Shown here: positions 26,526 to 37,081 of the stretch, one piece after another
Layout of the letters: each line of letters opens with the position of its first letter
Position numbering within the stretch: the first letter of the stretch is position 1
NCBI RefSeq assembly: GCF_003432385.1
Contig: NZ_CP031841.1
Span: 3,449,579-3,513,578 of the forward strand
Source: Breoghania sp. L-A4
Lineage (GTDB): Bacteria > Pseudomonadota > Alphaproteobacteria > Rhizobiales > Stappiaceae
Direction: 5' to 3'
Length of the DNA stretch: 64,000 nucleotides
The notes under the pieces: model-generated
The model's input: the letters and a program-made list of their open reading frames with translations, nothing else
Database searches by the model: none
Told to the model about the DNA's origin: nothing
Program-made: the position numbers and the translations under genes

Positions 26526-27740
26526 CTACTCGTGCCGCAGCGCCTCGATCGGATTGAGGCGCGCGGCCTGCCGGGCGGGGAAGTAGCCGAAGATCACGCC
26601 GATAAAGGCAGAAAACACGAAGGCAATCAGAATCGTCGTCCCGTCGAGCACAAAGGGCATCTCCATCAACCTGACGGCGATAAACGCGAGCCCGATCCCG
26701 GCCAGAATCCCAATGACCCCGCCAAACAGCGACAGCACGACCGCCTCGACCAGGAACTGCATCAGCACCTGCCGCTCCAGCGCACCGATGGCCAGCCTGA
26801 TACCGATCTCCCGCGTGCGCTCGGTCACGGACACAAGCATGATGTTCATGATGCCGATACCGCCGACGAGAAGACTGACGGCGGCGACCGCGCCGAGCAG
26901 TCCGGTCATCAATGTCGTCGTCGCGGTCATGGTCGAGACGATCTGCTTCATGTCGCGCACGTTGAAATCATCGTCCTTGCCCGGCGCGATCTTCCGGCGC
27001 TCACGCAGCAGGGCCTCGATGTCAGTCTGAACCGTGCCCGTATCGACGCCGTCAGCCGCAGACACATAGATCATCTCGATGTCGGTTTTGCCGAGAATCC
27101 GACGCTGCACCGTGCGCAACGGCATGATGACCGTGTTGTCCTGGTCCTGGCCGAAACTCGACTCGCCCTTTGCCTCCAGCACCCCGATCACCTCGCAGGA
27201 AACCGCCTTCAGCCGGATGCGCTCGCCGATCGGGTCAGCGCCGGCGAACAGCTCCCGATTGATGGTCTCGCCGATAATGCAGACCGGCCGGCCGGCCCTG
27301 AGTTCGCTGTCAAGGAACGTGCGCCCGCGCGCCAGGGACCAGTCCTGGGTGATCAGGTAGTCATTGTCAGTGCCGCGGATTGACGTGGTGCGATTCTCGT
27401 TGCCAACCACCGCGATGCCGCTGGTGGTCACATTCGCCGATACCGCCTTGACGCTGTAGAGCTGCGCCTTCAGCACGGCCACATCGAAACGATCAAAGGG
27501 CTTGGCGTCGGAACGCACGCCACCGGGCCCACGCTGGTCCTCGCCCGGGCGCACCACCAGCAGGTTGGTGCCCAGCTTGGACAGGCTTTCGGTAACCTGC
27601 GCCGTTGTGCTGCGGCCGATCGAAACCATCGCGATGACAGCCGCGACGCCGATCACGATTCCGAGCACGGTCAGCACGGAGCGCATCGTGTTGCGGCGAA
27701 TCGCCTTGAAGGCGAGCTTGACGGTTTCCCACCACATCAC
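26526..27740 (-). CDS. MacB-like ABC transporter permease (FtsX fold)
   Basis: A 404-residue permease with an N-terminal membrane helix (RSVLTVLGIVIGVAAVIAMVS), a large periplasmic domain and three C-terminal helices, ending ARLNPIEALRHE. This is the MacB/SalY topology. The ATPase is encoded separately just upstream with a 4-base overlap, unlike E. coli MacB where both are fused. It is the last gene of an adaptor-ATPase-permease operon. Confidence 0.9.
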   Translation of the reverse strand: MMWWETVKLAFKAIRRNTMRSVLTVLGIVIGVAAVIAMVSIGRSTTAQVTESLSKLGTNLLVVRPGEDQRGPGGVRSDAKPFDRFDVAVLKAQLYSVKAVSANVTTSGIAVVGNENRTTSIRGTDNDYLITQDWSLARGRTFLDSELRAGRPVCIIGETINRELFAGADPIGERIRLKAVSCEVIGVLEAKGESSFGQDQDNTVIMPLRTVQRRILGKTDIEMIYVSAADGVDTGTVQTDIEALLRERRKIAPGKDDDFNVRDMKQIVSTMTATTTLMTGLLGAVAAVSLLVGGIGIMNIMLVSVTERTREIGIRLAIGALERQVLMQFLVEAVVLSLFGGVIGILAGIGLAFIAVRLMEMPFVLDGTTILIAFVFSAFIGVIFGYFPARQAARLNPIEALRHE

Positions 27741-28486
27741 GCCATCTCCGCGTTGATGGTATCGCGTGCGACACGGCCATCGACAAAATGAATGGCACGC
27801 CGGGCGAAAGCGGCCATCTCCAGTTCGTGCGTCACCATGGCAATGGTAATGCCACGCTCCTCATTCAGGCTCACCAGCAATTCCATGATCTCGCGGCTGC
27901 GGGCGGTGTCGAGATTGCCGGTGGGTTCATCGGCAAGAAGCAGCACCGGATCGGTAACAATGGCGCGCGCGATCGCAACGCGCTGCTGTTGTCCGCCTGA
28001 CAACTGGGCCGGCGTATGCCCTTCGCGGCCGGCGAGACCGACCTGGTCGAGCGCCTTGAAGGCGCGCGCGCGGCGCTGCTCCACCTTCATACCTCGATAG
28101 ATCAGGGGGAGTTCGACATTTTCCAGAGCGCTCGAGCGGGCGAGCAGATTGAACCCCTGGAACACGAAACCGATGAAATGGCGCCGCAGCAGCGCGCGCT
28201 GATCGCGCGACAGAGTGCTCACATCGGCACCATCGAACAGATAGGTCCCCGCACTGGGCGTATCGAGACACCCAAGAATGTTCATCGCCGTCGATTTGCC
28301 CGAACCGGACGGACCCATGATGGCGACGAATTCGCCGCGATGGATGGCGAGGTCAACGGCATCCAGCGCATGCACGGCGGTCTCGCCAGCGCCATAGACC
28401 TTGCTCACGCGCTCGAACTGAACGAGCGGCGTGTCCTCAGCTTCCGAGGGAAGCGACATATCCACGGCCACACTCCCGTCAGCCAT
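27737..28486 (-). CDS. MacB-like ABC transporter ATPase
   Basis: A 249-residue ATPase with Walker [10 protein letters not shown]-loop FVFQGFNLL, signature LSGGQQQR, Walker [13 protein letters not shown] and switch MVTHE. The LolD/MacB-type sequence fits a mechanotransmission exporter. It overlaps the adaptor gene by eight bases and the permease gene by four. Confidence 0.92.
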   Translation of the reverse strand: MADGSVAVDMSLPSEAEDTPLVQFERVSKVYGAGETAVHALDAVDLAIHRGEFVAIMGPSGSGKSTAMNILGCLDTPSAGTYLFDGADVSTLSRDQRALLRRHFIGFVFQGFNLLARSSALENVELPLIYRGMKVEQRRARAFKALDQVGLAGREGHTPAQLSGGQQQRVAIARAIVTDPVLLLADEPTGNLDTARSREIMELLVSLNEERGITIAMVTHELEMAAFARRAIHFVDGRVARDTINAEMA

Positions 28487-29752
28487 TCACGGCGGAATTG
28501 ACAATCACCGCATCCCCGGGGGCGAGTTCGCCGCCGACAATCTCGGTGTGCTGACCGTCGGTAACACCGGTCAGCACGTCGACAGCCACCGGGACGCCAT
28601 TGCGCAGCACCCAGACTTGCGGCGAAGCCGCGCGCCGCGCGTTGCGGCTCGCCGACCGGATCCGAGGCGGTCCCATTCGAAACAGTGAGGTAAGGCTGAC
28701 CGATGCGTCGTCAGAACTCTCCGTGCTCGGCGGCTGGAACCGCAGCGCCGCATTCGGCACCAGCAAACCATTCTCCACACTCTTGACGATTATCTCGGAC
28801 GTCGCGGTCATGCCGGGACGCAGCAGCAGCTTACCGTTGTCGACCGTCAACTCCGCCTGATAGGTGACCACGCCGTCGGCAGTCACCGGCGCATAGCGCA
28901 CCTGACGAATGATCGCGGGAAACGTCTGATCCGGATAGGCATCGACGGAGAAGGACGCGGTCTGACCGGCAACCACCTGCCCCACATCGGCTTCGTCGAT
29001 ATCCACCAGCAGCTCCATCTGCCGAAGATCCTCCGCGACCGTGAACAGGACCGGCGCTTGCAGGGAACTCGCCACGTACTGACCCGGGTCGACGCCGCGA
29101 TCGAGCACGATGCCGTTGATCGGCGAGACAATCCGGGCTTTCTCCAGATTGGTCTCGGCGATCTGCAGGCTCGCCCTGGCGACATCGATGTCCGCATTGG
29201 CGATCTCGACGCCGGCGAGCGCGCGAGCGTGCTCCGCCTCCGCCGTGTCGAGGTCGCTTTGCGAGGCCACATTGCGCTGCACGAGCTGGCGCACACGGGC
29301 AACCGAGCTCGATTTCTCCTGCACCGTCGCGCGCGCCTGGGTAAGCGACGCCTGTTTGGTCAGCAGGGTGGCGCGTGCATGGGCCACTTCCGCCGCAAGC
29401 TTGTCTGTATCCAGCGTTGCCAGAAGCTGGCCCACGCTTACCTCATCGTTGTAGTTGACCACGACAGAGCGAACGATACCGGACAATTCGCTCGAAATAT
29501 CGACCTGATTGGTGGGCTCCACCGTACCGGTCGCGGTCACCGAAACCGTGACGTCACCCCGGACGACCGTCTCGGTCGTGTAACGGACGCTGTCGCCGGT
29601 CCGGGCCAGCGTCCAATACCACGCGCCACCGGCTGCGAGTACCACCAGCGCCACGACCATCAGGATGATCCGCCGCCTGCGCCCTCCTCCGGCCGCCTTT
29701 TCGCGCGCCAGAATTGCCGCTATGTCATCGCCCGCCGGGGGTTATCCTGCAT
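28479..29752 (-). CDS. MacA-like periplasmic adaptor (one-base frameshift at N-terminus)
   Basis: HlyD-family membrane-fusion protein connecting the ABC exporter to an outer-membrane channel. It has one N-terminal membrane helix, barrel and lipoyl halves (SGIVRSVVVNYNDEVSVGQ and GIVLDRGVDPGQYV) and a helical hairpin. The uninterrupted frame reaches an internal ATG at 29660, inside the membrane helix. Restoring one base in the G5 run at 29737-29741 links it to an ATG at 29752 and adds MQDNPPAGDDIAAILAREK, giving 424 residues. The TolC-type partner is not in the window. Confidence 0.87.
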
Positions 29753-30110
29753 ATTCATGAAACGCCGCCTCACGCGATGGATCCGATAGAGCGATCACCC
29801 TCTCAACAGATCCAGACAATCGAGTTCAACTCAGTGCCTGCCGAGCGTGTCCGATACCAATTGTGGGATTGGCGCGGCACACGCCTGCATGGCAGCGTGA
29901 GGGCGACACACGCCCCCCGCCATGAGTTCGATCAATAACAGCGCCGGAGAGCCCGCGATAATTACAAATAATTAAATGTCTTGGCGGGTTGGCATGGGTG
30001 TGACGGCAGCCACCTGACACCCCGGCACATGCTGCGCGACGCGCGCCGGGCACCGGAGGCCGGGTGCGGGTTCGATTTCGAAAAGCGGCGACCGACTTTC
30101 AGGAATGCTC
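29753..30110. other. Non-coding gap between adaptor operon and ferredoxin
   Basis: An AT-rich patch at about 29940-29985 is probably the promoter of the minus-strand efflux operon. No RNA gene or repeat was recognised. Confidence 0.5.
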
Positions 30111-30434
30111 TCAGGCCTGGCGCTCGGGCACCTGGACGACGAGACCGTCGAGTTCGTCGGTCACCTTGATCTGGCACGACAGGCGCGAGGTCGGCTTCAC
30201 GTCATAGGCGAAGTCGAGCATGTCTTCTTCCATCGGCTCCGGCGATCCGACCTTCTCCGCCCAGGCGTCGTCCACATAGACATGACACGTCGCGCAAGCG
30301 CAGGCGCCGCCGCATTCGGCCTCAATGCCCGGGATCATGTTCTTGATGGCGTTTTCCATGACGGTCGAACCGGAGGCGGCGTCAATGTCCGTCCGCTCGG
30401 CGCCATCGGCGCTGACAAATGTGATTTTGGGCAT
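30111..30434 (-). CDS. Adrenodoxin-type [2Fe-2S] ferredoxin
   Basis: A 107-residue electron carrier. Cluster ligands follow the adrenodoxin spacing: C41-x5-C47-x2-C50-x36-C87. An extra C45 lies in the loop. [11 protein letters not shown] at 30434 is the family start. Related proteins serve cytochrome P450s or iron-sulfur assembly; no partner reductase is adjacent. Confidence 0.92.
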   Translation of the reverse strand: MPKITFVSADGAERTDIDAASGSTVMENAIKNMIPGIEAECGGACACATCHVYVDDAWAEKVGSPEPMEEDMLDFAYDVKPTSRLSCQIKVTDELDGLVVQVPERQA

Positions 30435-30601
30435 GAAGGTCCGCTGGATTGAGGGTTTGGGCCAAGGAGATGTTCGTCCCCAGATAACCACTCAGCGCGA
30501 ACAGTCAAGCGCGAAGCTGCCCTGAGCCGTGCCGCAAGGCGGTCGAAACGGTCGCGGTTGCCTTCCGAAGGGCGGCTTCGGGCGCCGGCCGGAACAGATA
30601 C

Positions 30602-30999
30602 TCAGTCCAGAAGAGCCTTGATGTAGGTATTGGCTTCGTCGATCGCGCCTTCCAGCGCAACCAGCGGCTCCCCTGTATCAGCCCCTTCGACGGCTTCCGC
30701 GCATTCCGCGACCTGCCAGGCACCAATACCGCGGCGGATCCCTTGATCGTGTGGGCCGCGCAGGCGCGCTGCTCATGGTTTGTGGCGCCCTTCATCTTGT
30801 CGAGAAACACGACCGACTGGCGGATAAACAAACGCAGGACTTCCTGCTCGAGATCGCGATTGCCCAGTGTGTGGCGCGCAAGATGAACCAGATCCACGGG
30901 ATGCGCGCCGTGGCTGCGGACGGCCCGCGAACCGCCAGATGCATCCCCCGCGCATGAATCGCCAGGGACGTACCTCTGAAGTGCTGCCACTACAGCCAT
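30602..30999 (-). CDS. Hpt phosphotransfer protein (one-base frameshift)
   Basis: Small phosphorelay protein with the phospho-acceptor motif AHTIKGSA (His83). The frame breaks near 30729-30730; adding one base restores SAAGIGAWQVAECAEAVE and a stop at 30602-30604, giving 132 residues. No histidine kinase or receiver gene is nearby, so its relay is unknown. In some alphaproteobacteria stand-alone Hpt proteins feed CtrA-type pathways, but this is not shown here. Confidence 0.78.
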
Positions 31000-31317
31000 G
31001 ATCGTCTCCGTCGCTGGGCGCCAATCGGACGCCGCCCCGCAATCACGCAGATCCCGGATCGCGGGCCTGTTCCGATTCGCGGCCGACCCTCTGCCGTCGA
31101 TCTCCACAGTGGACGTCGAAGACGAATGCCCCGTTAAGAATGTTGGCAAAACGGCTGGCATTGCCGCCACGATTGAGAACAAAGTGAATTATTGGTTAAC
31201 GGCCATACAGGCACCCGATTGACCTTGCGTCCCGTACCCGGAGGGCTCTGCGCCGCAGACGTGTCCGACCGGAATTCCGGGTGTCATCTTTTGCCGTGCG
31301 ACGGGCGCGGCCGGCGG
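31000..31317. other. Non-coding gap
   Basis: I see no convincing gene. A short AT-rich patch near 31175-31200 may hold the promoter of the Hpt gene. Confidence 0.4.
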
Positions 31318-31611
31318 CTATCCGGACGGCGGGCGATCGAGCGCCTCATATCCCGCCCGGGTCAATTTGCAGACGACCCAGTCAGGCTTAATTGGATTGG
31401 AAAACCAAGGTTCTGCCCAACCTTTGGCGATGCAGCTTTCAATCGTGCGCCGCCCGACTTCGCGGCCATCGTGGTAAAACAGCGGCAGCTTTCCACCGGG
31501 CTGCGACGTGCCCAGTTCAAGCCACCGGCGTTGCGCCGCGGACGGCTGCGCGAGGCCCCGGGGAGCTTCTTCGCGACGAGTCCGCGCCGTCGATTTCTGC
31601 CGCTTCGTCAT
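31318..31611 (-). CDS. Small conserved rhizobial protein of unknown function
   Basis: A 97-residue basic protein starting MTKRQKSTARTRREE, with a body (AQRRWLELGTSQPGGKLPLF, ESCIAKGWAEPWFSNPIKPD, VCKLTRAGYEAL) that resembles a small winged-helix fold. I recall similar hypothetical proteins in Rhizobiales. It lies upstream of and divergent from the giant gene at 31878. Confidence 0.65.
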   Translation of the reverse strand: MTKRQKSTARTRREEAPRGLAQPSAAQRRWLELGTSQPGGKLPLFYHDGREVGRRTIESCIAKGWAEPWFSNPIKPDWVVCKLTRAGYEALDRPPSG

Positions 31612-31877
31612 GGCTCTGTCCGCTCCCGCAGGCCGCCTCGCCAAACCGTCTTTTCTTGTTCATTTACCCTGATTGTGCCATTACGATAGGAAGCGCGGCA
31701 AGACGGGAAGAAGGTCGTTCGGCCACAACGATTTACCCGGCGGACTGAAACCTTATTTCCAAGTGTGGACATACGAGCTCCGCAGCGGCCGCGCGCGACG
31801 CCGCAAGACGACCACATTCACGGGGTCAATCGGGCGGCAACGGCAATTAGTAGAGTTCGGATACGAGGCGACCAATC

Positions 31878-34800
31878 ATGGCGGGCAACTCTCCAAAGGT
31901 TAAGGATCCGGCTGAAGCGGCACTCTCGGCAGTCGAAGAGGCGCTCAAGCTCGACTTTGGCGGACCGGCCGATGCCGGCGGCGCACCGGCGCCGTCCGTG
32001 TCTCCCGAGAAGGCCTCCACCTCCGCGAAGACCGCGACCAGTCCCGCGCCCGCCGCGCCTCAGGCGGAGTCCGAGGCACAGGCTGCTGAGCAGGAGCGGT
32101 CCAAGGATCGCCGCCCGGCCGCCCGCCGCGGCCGCGGCAACCGCCCCAATGCCGCGAACGACGACCGCCGCTCCATCGGCAACCTGATTTACGCACTCCA
32201 GCGCCAGCCCTCCTCGGCGCCGATCTGGATGGCGTTCATGATGAGCGTCGTGTGGCTCGCGATCGGCGGCGGCATCCTGTGGTCCGTCTTCGGTCCGGAA
32301 ATCCTGACGATCACCACATTCGCGCAGCTGGCCGCCCGCCCGGCGCTCATCGCTGGCGCAAGCGCCGTCGTTCTTCCGGTGGCCTTCTTCTGGGTGCTGG
32401 CAATCATGATCCGGCGCGCGCAGGAAATGCGCATTGTCGCCCGCGGCATGACAGAAGTCGCCTTGCGCCTTGCTGAACCCGAAGACATTGCCAAGGAATC
32501 CGTCCTCAGCGTCGGCCAGGCCATCCGCCGCGAAGTCGCCGCCATGGGCGACGGCATCGAACGCGCCATGGCGCGCGCCAGCGAGCTTGAGGTGATGGTT
32601 CACAACGAGGTCTCCTCGCTGGAACGCTCCTACAACGACAACGAGCTGAAGATCCGCGCGCTGATCGAGGAACTCGTCAGCCAACGTGAAGCCATCGTCT
32701 CCAACGCCGACCGGGTGCGCACATCCCTGTCCGGCGCGCATGAGACCATCGCCACCCAGTTGACCACCACGGCCGACCAGATCGAAGCCACGGTCAGCAG
32801 CGCCACCGGGCGCATCGGCGGCGCAGTCGAATCCGGCGTGCTGCATTTCTCCACGACGGTTGACCAGCATGTCTCGGAGCTGAACTCCAGCGTCGACGTC
32901 GCCAGCCAGTCCCTCGTCAACACCCTGACGAGCCGCAGCGAGACCTATGTCAACCAGCTGACGAGCACCGGCTCACAGCTTGCCGAAGCGCTGCAGGAAC
33001 AGGGCGGCACGTTCAGCGATCAGATCACCACCACGGCGACCAGCCTCGTGGAAGCGCTGTCCAACCGCGGCAACGAGATCAACATTCACCTCACGGATGC
33101 GACCGACTCCCTGATCACCACGCTGACCGATCGTGGCCGCGCGATCAACGAGACACTCGCCTCCACCACCGCCGAGATCTCCGAGACGTTCTCCGCCACC
33201 GGCGCGTCGGTCACCAGCGCCTTCGCCCAGCGCAGCGAAGAAATCACGGCGCACCTCGACGCGACCGGCAACCGGCTTGTCGACACCGTGTCCGAGCGCA
33301 CCGAAACACTGACGAACACGCTCGAGAGCCGCGTCGGCGCCCTCGACGAGGCCCTCTCGCAGACTGGTGAAAGCGTCATCGAGAGCATTGCCCACCAGGG
33401 CAACCAGGTCACAAGCATGATCGCCACCAAGGGCGCCGAGATCATCGATACGGTGACCAGCCGCACCACGGACGTTGCCGAAATCCTTCAGGGCACCGGT
33501 GAGTCCATCGTCGTTGACCTGTCGCTGCGCGGACAGGAAATCGCCTCCAAGATGGACGAGACGGCCGCCCATCTTTCCGAGACGATTTCGGGCAAGGGCG
33601 GCGAACTTGCCGACCGCCTTGGCAGCATCGGCGACCGCATTCATTCGTCGATCACCGTCGACGGCGCTGCGCTCGACGAGCGGCTCAACAGCCGCGGCCA
33701 GGAACTGGCTGACGTCATCAGCCAGCACACCGGCGCGTTCGAACAGACCGTCAGCACGGCGAATGCGGACATCAGCGCCGCCCTTGGACAGCGCTCGGCG
33801 GAACTGGCGCAAAACCTCGCGGAAACAGGCACAGAGCTTGCGCGCCTGATTGGCGCGCGCGGCGAAAAGCTGACCGGCGAACTCGGCGAGATCGGCTCGC
33901 AAATCACCGATACGCTCGACGTCCGCGCCCGCGTCCTGCACGACGGGCTGGCGACACGCCTCGCCGAGCTCGACTCTCTGATCAACGTGCGCGGCGGCGA
34001 TCTGGTCAACAGCTTCGAGCAGAAGACCGGCGCCATCTCCTCGACGCTCGACGGCCATATCGCCAGCATCGAATCCGCGCTCGAGCAGCGCACCGGCCAA
34101 CTCGCGACGACGCTGGAAAGCGGCGGAACACGGATTTCCAATACCCTGGAAGCCAAGGTGCAGGATGTCTCCAACGCCATCGGCCAGCGCGCCAGCGAGA
34201 TGGAAACCAACCTGTCGAGCAAGGCCGATCAGGTCTCCGAGGCGCTCAGCGAACGCGCCGATTCCATCGGCAAGCGGCTCGAGGAACGCGCCGACGCCAT
34301 CGGCCAGACCATGGGCGAGCACATCCAGGCATTCGACCGCTCCGTCGGCACGCAGATCGAAACCGCCTCGACAAGCCTGTCGGACAAGGCGGACAAGCTC
34401 GTCACCTCCATGAGCCACAACATCACGCGCGTCGACGAAACGCTCGATGCCCGCGCCCGCCAGATCAGCGAAACGCTGATCAGCCGCACGCGCGAAATCG
34501 CCGGCGCCTTCGTGACCGGACAGAGCGAGATGACCGAGGCGCTCAACGGCCGCCTGGAAGAAGTCAGCCAGGTCCTGTCGCGGCAGACCCAGGAGCTCAC
34601 AGAGACGCTGTCCGAGCGCATTGCCGAGATCAACGTTTCGCTCGGGTCGAAGATCTTCGAGGTCGCCGAGACCCTGGACGATCGCGCCGAGGGCATCGAG
34701 CGCATGCTCGCAACCCGCCTCGCCGCGATCTCCGGCACCCTGGCGTCCGAAAGCGAGAAGGCCCGCATGGTCGTCTCGCAGGCGATGGCGCAGGCCGGCG

Positions 34801-36995
34801 ATACGCTCGGCGACGAGAGCGCCCGCGTTCGCGACCTGGTGCTGCAGACCATCGAGCAGGCAGGCCGGTCCATGATGGCCGAAAGCGAGAAGGCACAGGC
34901 CCTCTACTCGGCATCGCTCGCCCAGATGGCCGGCTCGCTGACCGGCGAAAGCGACGCGGTGCGCGAGAACCTCGCCCGCACGATCGCCGAAGTCAGCGGC
35001 AGCCTGAACGCCGAGAGCGAACACGCGCGCCTCGTCCTCGGCAGCACGGCCAAGGAACTGCACGCACTGATCTCCGGCGAGACCAACGATCTGCGTGATC
35101 GCGTCACATCGGCCATCGAGGATGCCGCCGCCACGCTGTCGGCACGCGGCCGCACCGTTGCGAACGAGCTGAAAGCACAGGCCGGCGATTTCAACGAGGC
35201 GCTGTCGAGCCGGTCCTCCGAGCTCGCCCATCTGATCGGAACCGACGGAAACGAGCTGATCAACGCCATCGAGGCGCGCTCCTCCGAACTGACCAGCCGC
35301 GTGAACGAGGTCAACAACGCCATCCTCGAGGCGATCACCGTCAAGGGCCGCAACGTCAGCGAGACGATTGCCCGCCAGGGGCTGGAAACCAGCCGCATCC
35401 TGGCCGAAAGCGGCGATCAGGTGACCCGCGCCATCGAGGAACGCACCCGCGATTCCATGTCGATGCTGGACACGACCAACGAACGGCTGCAGTCGGACAT
35501 CACCGGCATCCTCGAAAAGCTCAATCAGTCCAATTCGAGCCTACAGGGCGTGTTGGCGGACGCCAGCGACAATCTGTCGGAGATCGAAACCGGTCTCACC
35601 CGCCGTGCTGGAGATTTCCGTTCGGCGGTCGACCGCGCGGTCAGCGAGACCAACGCGTCGAGCGGCCTCATCGGCGAACAGGTGGACAACCTACGTCAGG
35701 TGAGCGGATCGATGCTCGGGGACATCACGGATCTGGCAAACCGCTTCGAGGAGCAGAGCCGCCAGTTGACCTCCGCCGCACGCCATCTCGATGAAAGCAA
35801 TCGAGCCTTCGAGGACTCGGTCGGCGACAAGGCCGCGACCATCGAGACGGTTGCCAAGACGCTTGTTGCCAAGACGGAAGCCGTCGACAGCCTGTCGCGC
35901 GCCTTCGCTAGCCTGATGGCCGAGACCCTGGAAACGGCCGATCAGAAGGCACGCTCGGTCGCCGAACTGCTGGCGACCACGGCCGACACCGCGACCCAGA
36001 CGCTGGCCGAACACCTGGGGTCCATGCAGCGGACCGCAGGGCTCGAAAGCCAGAAAACCCGCGAGACGGTGGAAGCCACGCAAGCCGCGTTCCTCAACGA
36101 GGTCACGCAGACCGCGGCGGAAGCCTCCGAGCGTTTCAACGAGGCGACCGAGCGCATGCGTGCGATCGCTCGCGAGGTGCAGCGTGAACTGAATGTCACC
36201 CGCAGCGAACTCAAGCGCGGCGTTCTGGAGCTTCCCGAAGAAGCGCGCGAATCGTCCTCCGCCATGCGCAAGGTGGTGAGCGAACAGATCCGCGCACTGA
36301 ACGAGCTTTCGCAAATCGCCGCCCGCCAGCCCAACGCGCTGGACGCGACACAGCCCGCCGAACCGGCTCGCGCCGGAAATGGCGCGCGCGCCGCCGCCCA
36401 GCCGCAACAGCCTGCCCCGCAACCGGCTCAACCGGCGGCAGACGCACAGCAGTATGAGGCGCGCCGCCGTCCGCAAGCGCCCGAAAGCACGTACCAGCCG
36501 GCACCGGCACGCGGCGCAGGCAACGACGCCCAACAGAAGGGCTGGATGTCCGATCTGTTGCGCCGCGCCTCACAGGACGAAGGCGACACCGGCGCGAGCG
36601 AACGCGCCGCACCGGCGGCCGCGCCGTCGGGCGGCTCGCGCAGCGCGCTGCACATGGTGGAATCCCTGAACTCGCTGTCCATGGACATCGCCCGCGCCAT
36701 CGATCACGAGGCCTTCATCGACCTTTGGGACCGCTATCGCGCCGGCGAACGCAACGTCTTCACCCGACGCCTTTACACGCTGCAGGGCCAGCAGACGTTC
36801 GACGAGATCCGTCAGAAGTACAAGCGCGATCCGGAGTTCCGCTCCGCTGTCGACCGCTACATCGAGGACTTCGAGGCGCTCATCAAGCAGGTGTCGCAGA
36901 ACGACCGCGACAACATGCTGAGCCAGACCTACCTCACGTCCGACACCGGCAAGGTCTACACGATGCTGGCGCATGCGAGCGGCCGCCTCGAGTAG
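31878..36995 (+). CDS. Giant coiled-coil membrane protein, growth-pole-ring (GPR/RgsE)-like
   Basis: A 1705-residue protein. Residues 1-100 are Ala/Pro-rich and disordered; two membrane helices lie at about 115-137 and 157-178. About 1,300 residues of apolipoprotein-like amphipathic helical repeats follow, full of S-E-T-L, I-S-x-T-L and R-x-x-E-I motifs. Then come an Ala/Gln/Pro linker and a conserved C-terminal globular domain ending LTSDTGKVYTMLAHASGRLE. This architecture matches the Agrobacterium GPR protein (about 2,100 residues), which forms a ring at the growing pole and is needed for rod shape, and Sinorhizobium RgsE. The copy here is shorter in the repeat region. Confidence 0.82.
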   Translation: MAGNSPKVKDPAEAALSAVEEALKLDFGGPADAGGAPAPSVSPEKASTSAKTATSPAPAAPQAESEAQAAEQERSKDRRPAARRGRGNRPNAANDDRRSIGNLIYALQRQPSSAPIWMAFMMSVVWLAIGGGILWSVFGPEILTITTFAQLAARPALIAGASAVVLPVAFFWVLAIMIRRAQEMRIVARGMTEVALRLAEPEDIAKESVLSVGQAIRREVAAMGDGIERAMARASELEVMVHNEVSSLERSYNDNELKIRALIEELVSQREAIVSNADRVRTSLSGAHETIATQLTTTADQIEATVSSATGRIGGAVESGVLHFSTTVDQHVSELNSSVDVASQSLVNTLTSRSETYVNQLTSTGSQLAEALQEQGGTFSDQITTTATSLVEALSNRGNEINIHLTDATDSLITTLTDRGRAINETLASTTAEISETFSATGASVTSAFAQRSEEITAHLDATGNRLVDTVSERTETLTNTLESRVGALDEALSQTGESVIESIAHQGNQVTSMIATKGAEIIDTVTSRTTDVAEILQGTGESIVVDLSLRGQEIASKMDETAAHLSETISGKGGELADRLGSIGDRIHSSITVDGAALDERLNSRGQELADVISQHTGAFEQTVSTANADISAALGQRSAELAQNLAETGTELARLIGARGEKLTGELGEIGSQITDTLDVRARVLHDGLATRLAELDSLINVRGGDLVNSFEQKTGAISSTLDGHIASIESALEQRTGQLATTLESGGTRISNTLEAKVQDVSNAIGQRASEMETNLSSKADQVSEALSERADSIGKRLEERADAIGQTMGEHIQAFDRSVGTQIETASTSLSDKADKLVTSMSHNITRVDETLDARARQISETLISRTREIAGAFVTGQSEMTEALNGRLEEVSQVLSRQTQELTETLSERIAEINVSLGSKIFEVAETLDDRAEGIERMLATRLAAISGTLASESEKARMVVSQAMAQAGDTLGDESARVRDLVLQTIEQAGRSMMAESEKAQALYSASLAQMAGSLTGESDAVRENLARTIAEVSGSLNAESEHARLVLGSTAKELHALISGETNDLRDRVTSAIEDAAATLSARGRTVANELKAQAGDFNEALSSRSSELAHLIGTDGNELINAIEARSSELTSRVNEVNNAILEAITVKGRNVSETIARQGLETSRILAESGDQVTRAIEERTRDSMSMLDTTNERLQSDITGILEKLNQSNSSLQGVLADASDNLSEIETGLTRRAGDFRSAVDRAVSETNASSGLIGEQVDNLRQVSGSMLGDITDLANRFEEQSRQLTSAARHLDESNRAFEDSVGDKAATIETVAKTLVAKTEAVDSLSRAFASLMAETLETADQKARSVAELLATTADTATQTLAEHLGSMQRTAGLESQKTRETVEATQAAFLNEVTQTAAEASERFNEATERMRAIAREVQRELNVTRSELKRGVLELPEEARESSSAMRKVVSEQIRALNELSQIAARQPNALDATQPAEPARAGNGARAAAQPQQPAPQPAQPAADAQQYEARRRPQAPESTYQPAPARGAGNDAQQKGWMSDLLRRASQDEGDTGASERAAPAAAPSGGSRSALHMVESLNSLSMDIARAIDHEAFIDLWDRYRAGERNVFTRRLYTLQGQQTFDEIRQKYKRDPEFRSAVDRYIEDFEALIKQVSQNDRDNMLSQTYLTSDTGKVYTMLAHASGRLE

Positions 36996-37010
36996 GACCT
37001 CGGCCAATCC

Positions 37011-37047
37011 AAAAAAAAGGCGCGCTCCTCGGAGTGCGCCTTTTTTT
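37011..37047. terminator. Bidirectional intrinsic terminator
   Basis: Stem GGCGCGCTCC/GGAGTGCGCC is flanked by an A run and a T run, and sits between the convergent giant gene and the lipoprotein gene. It can serve both strands. Confidence 0.93.
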
Positions 37048-37081
37048 GTTGCCAGAAGCTTGGAACGTCGCAGAAGCCCTG

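Noticed and set aside
26526-29752. LolCDE lipoprotein export system
   Set aside because: The presence of a HlyD-type adaptor and a single MacB-type permease fits MacAB-like efflux instead.
32973-35231. Antisense open frame of about 750 codons opposite the giant GPR-like gene
   Set aside because: Repetitive heptad codons in a GC-rich gene leave the opposite strand without stops; there is no start context or family similarity.
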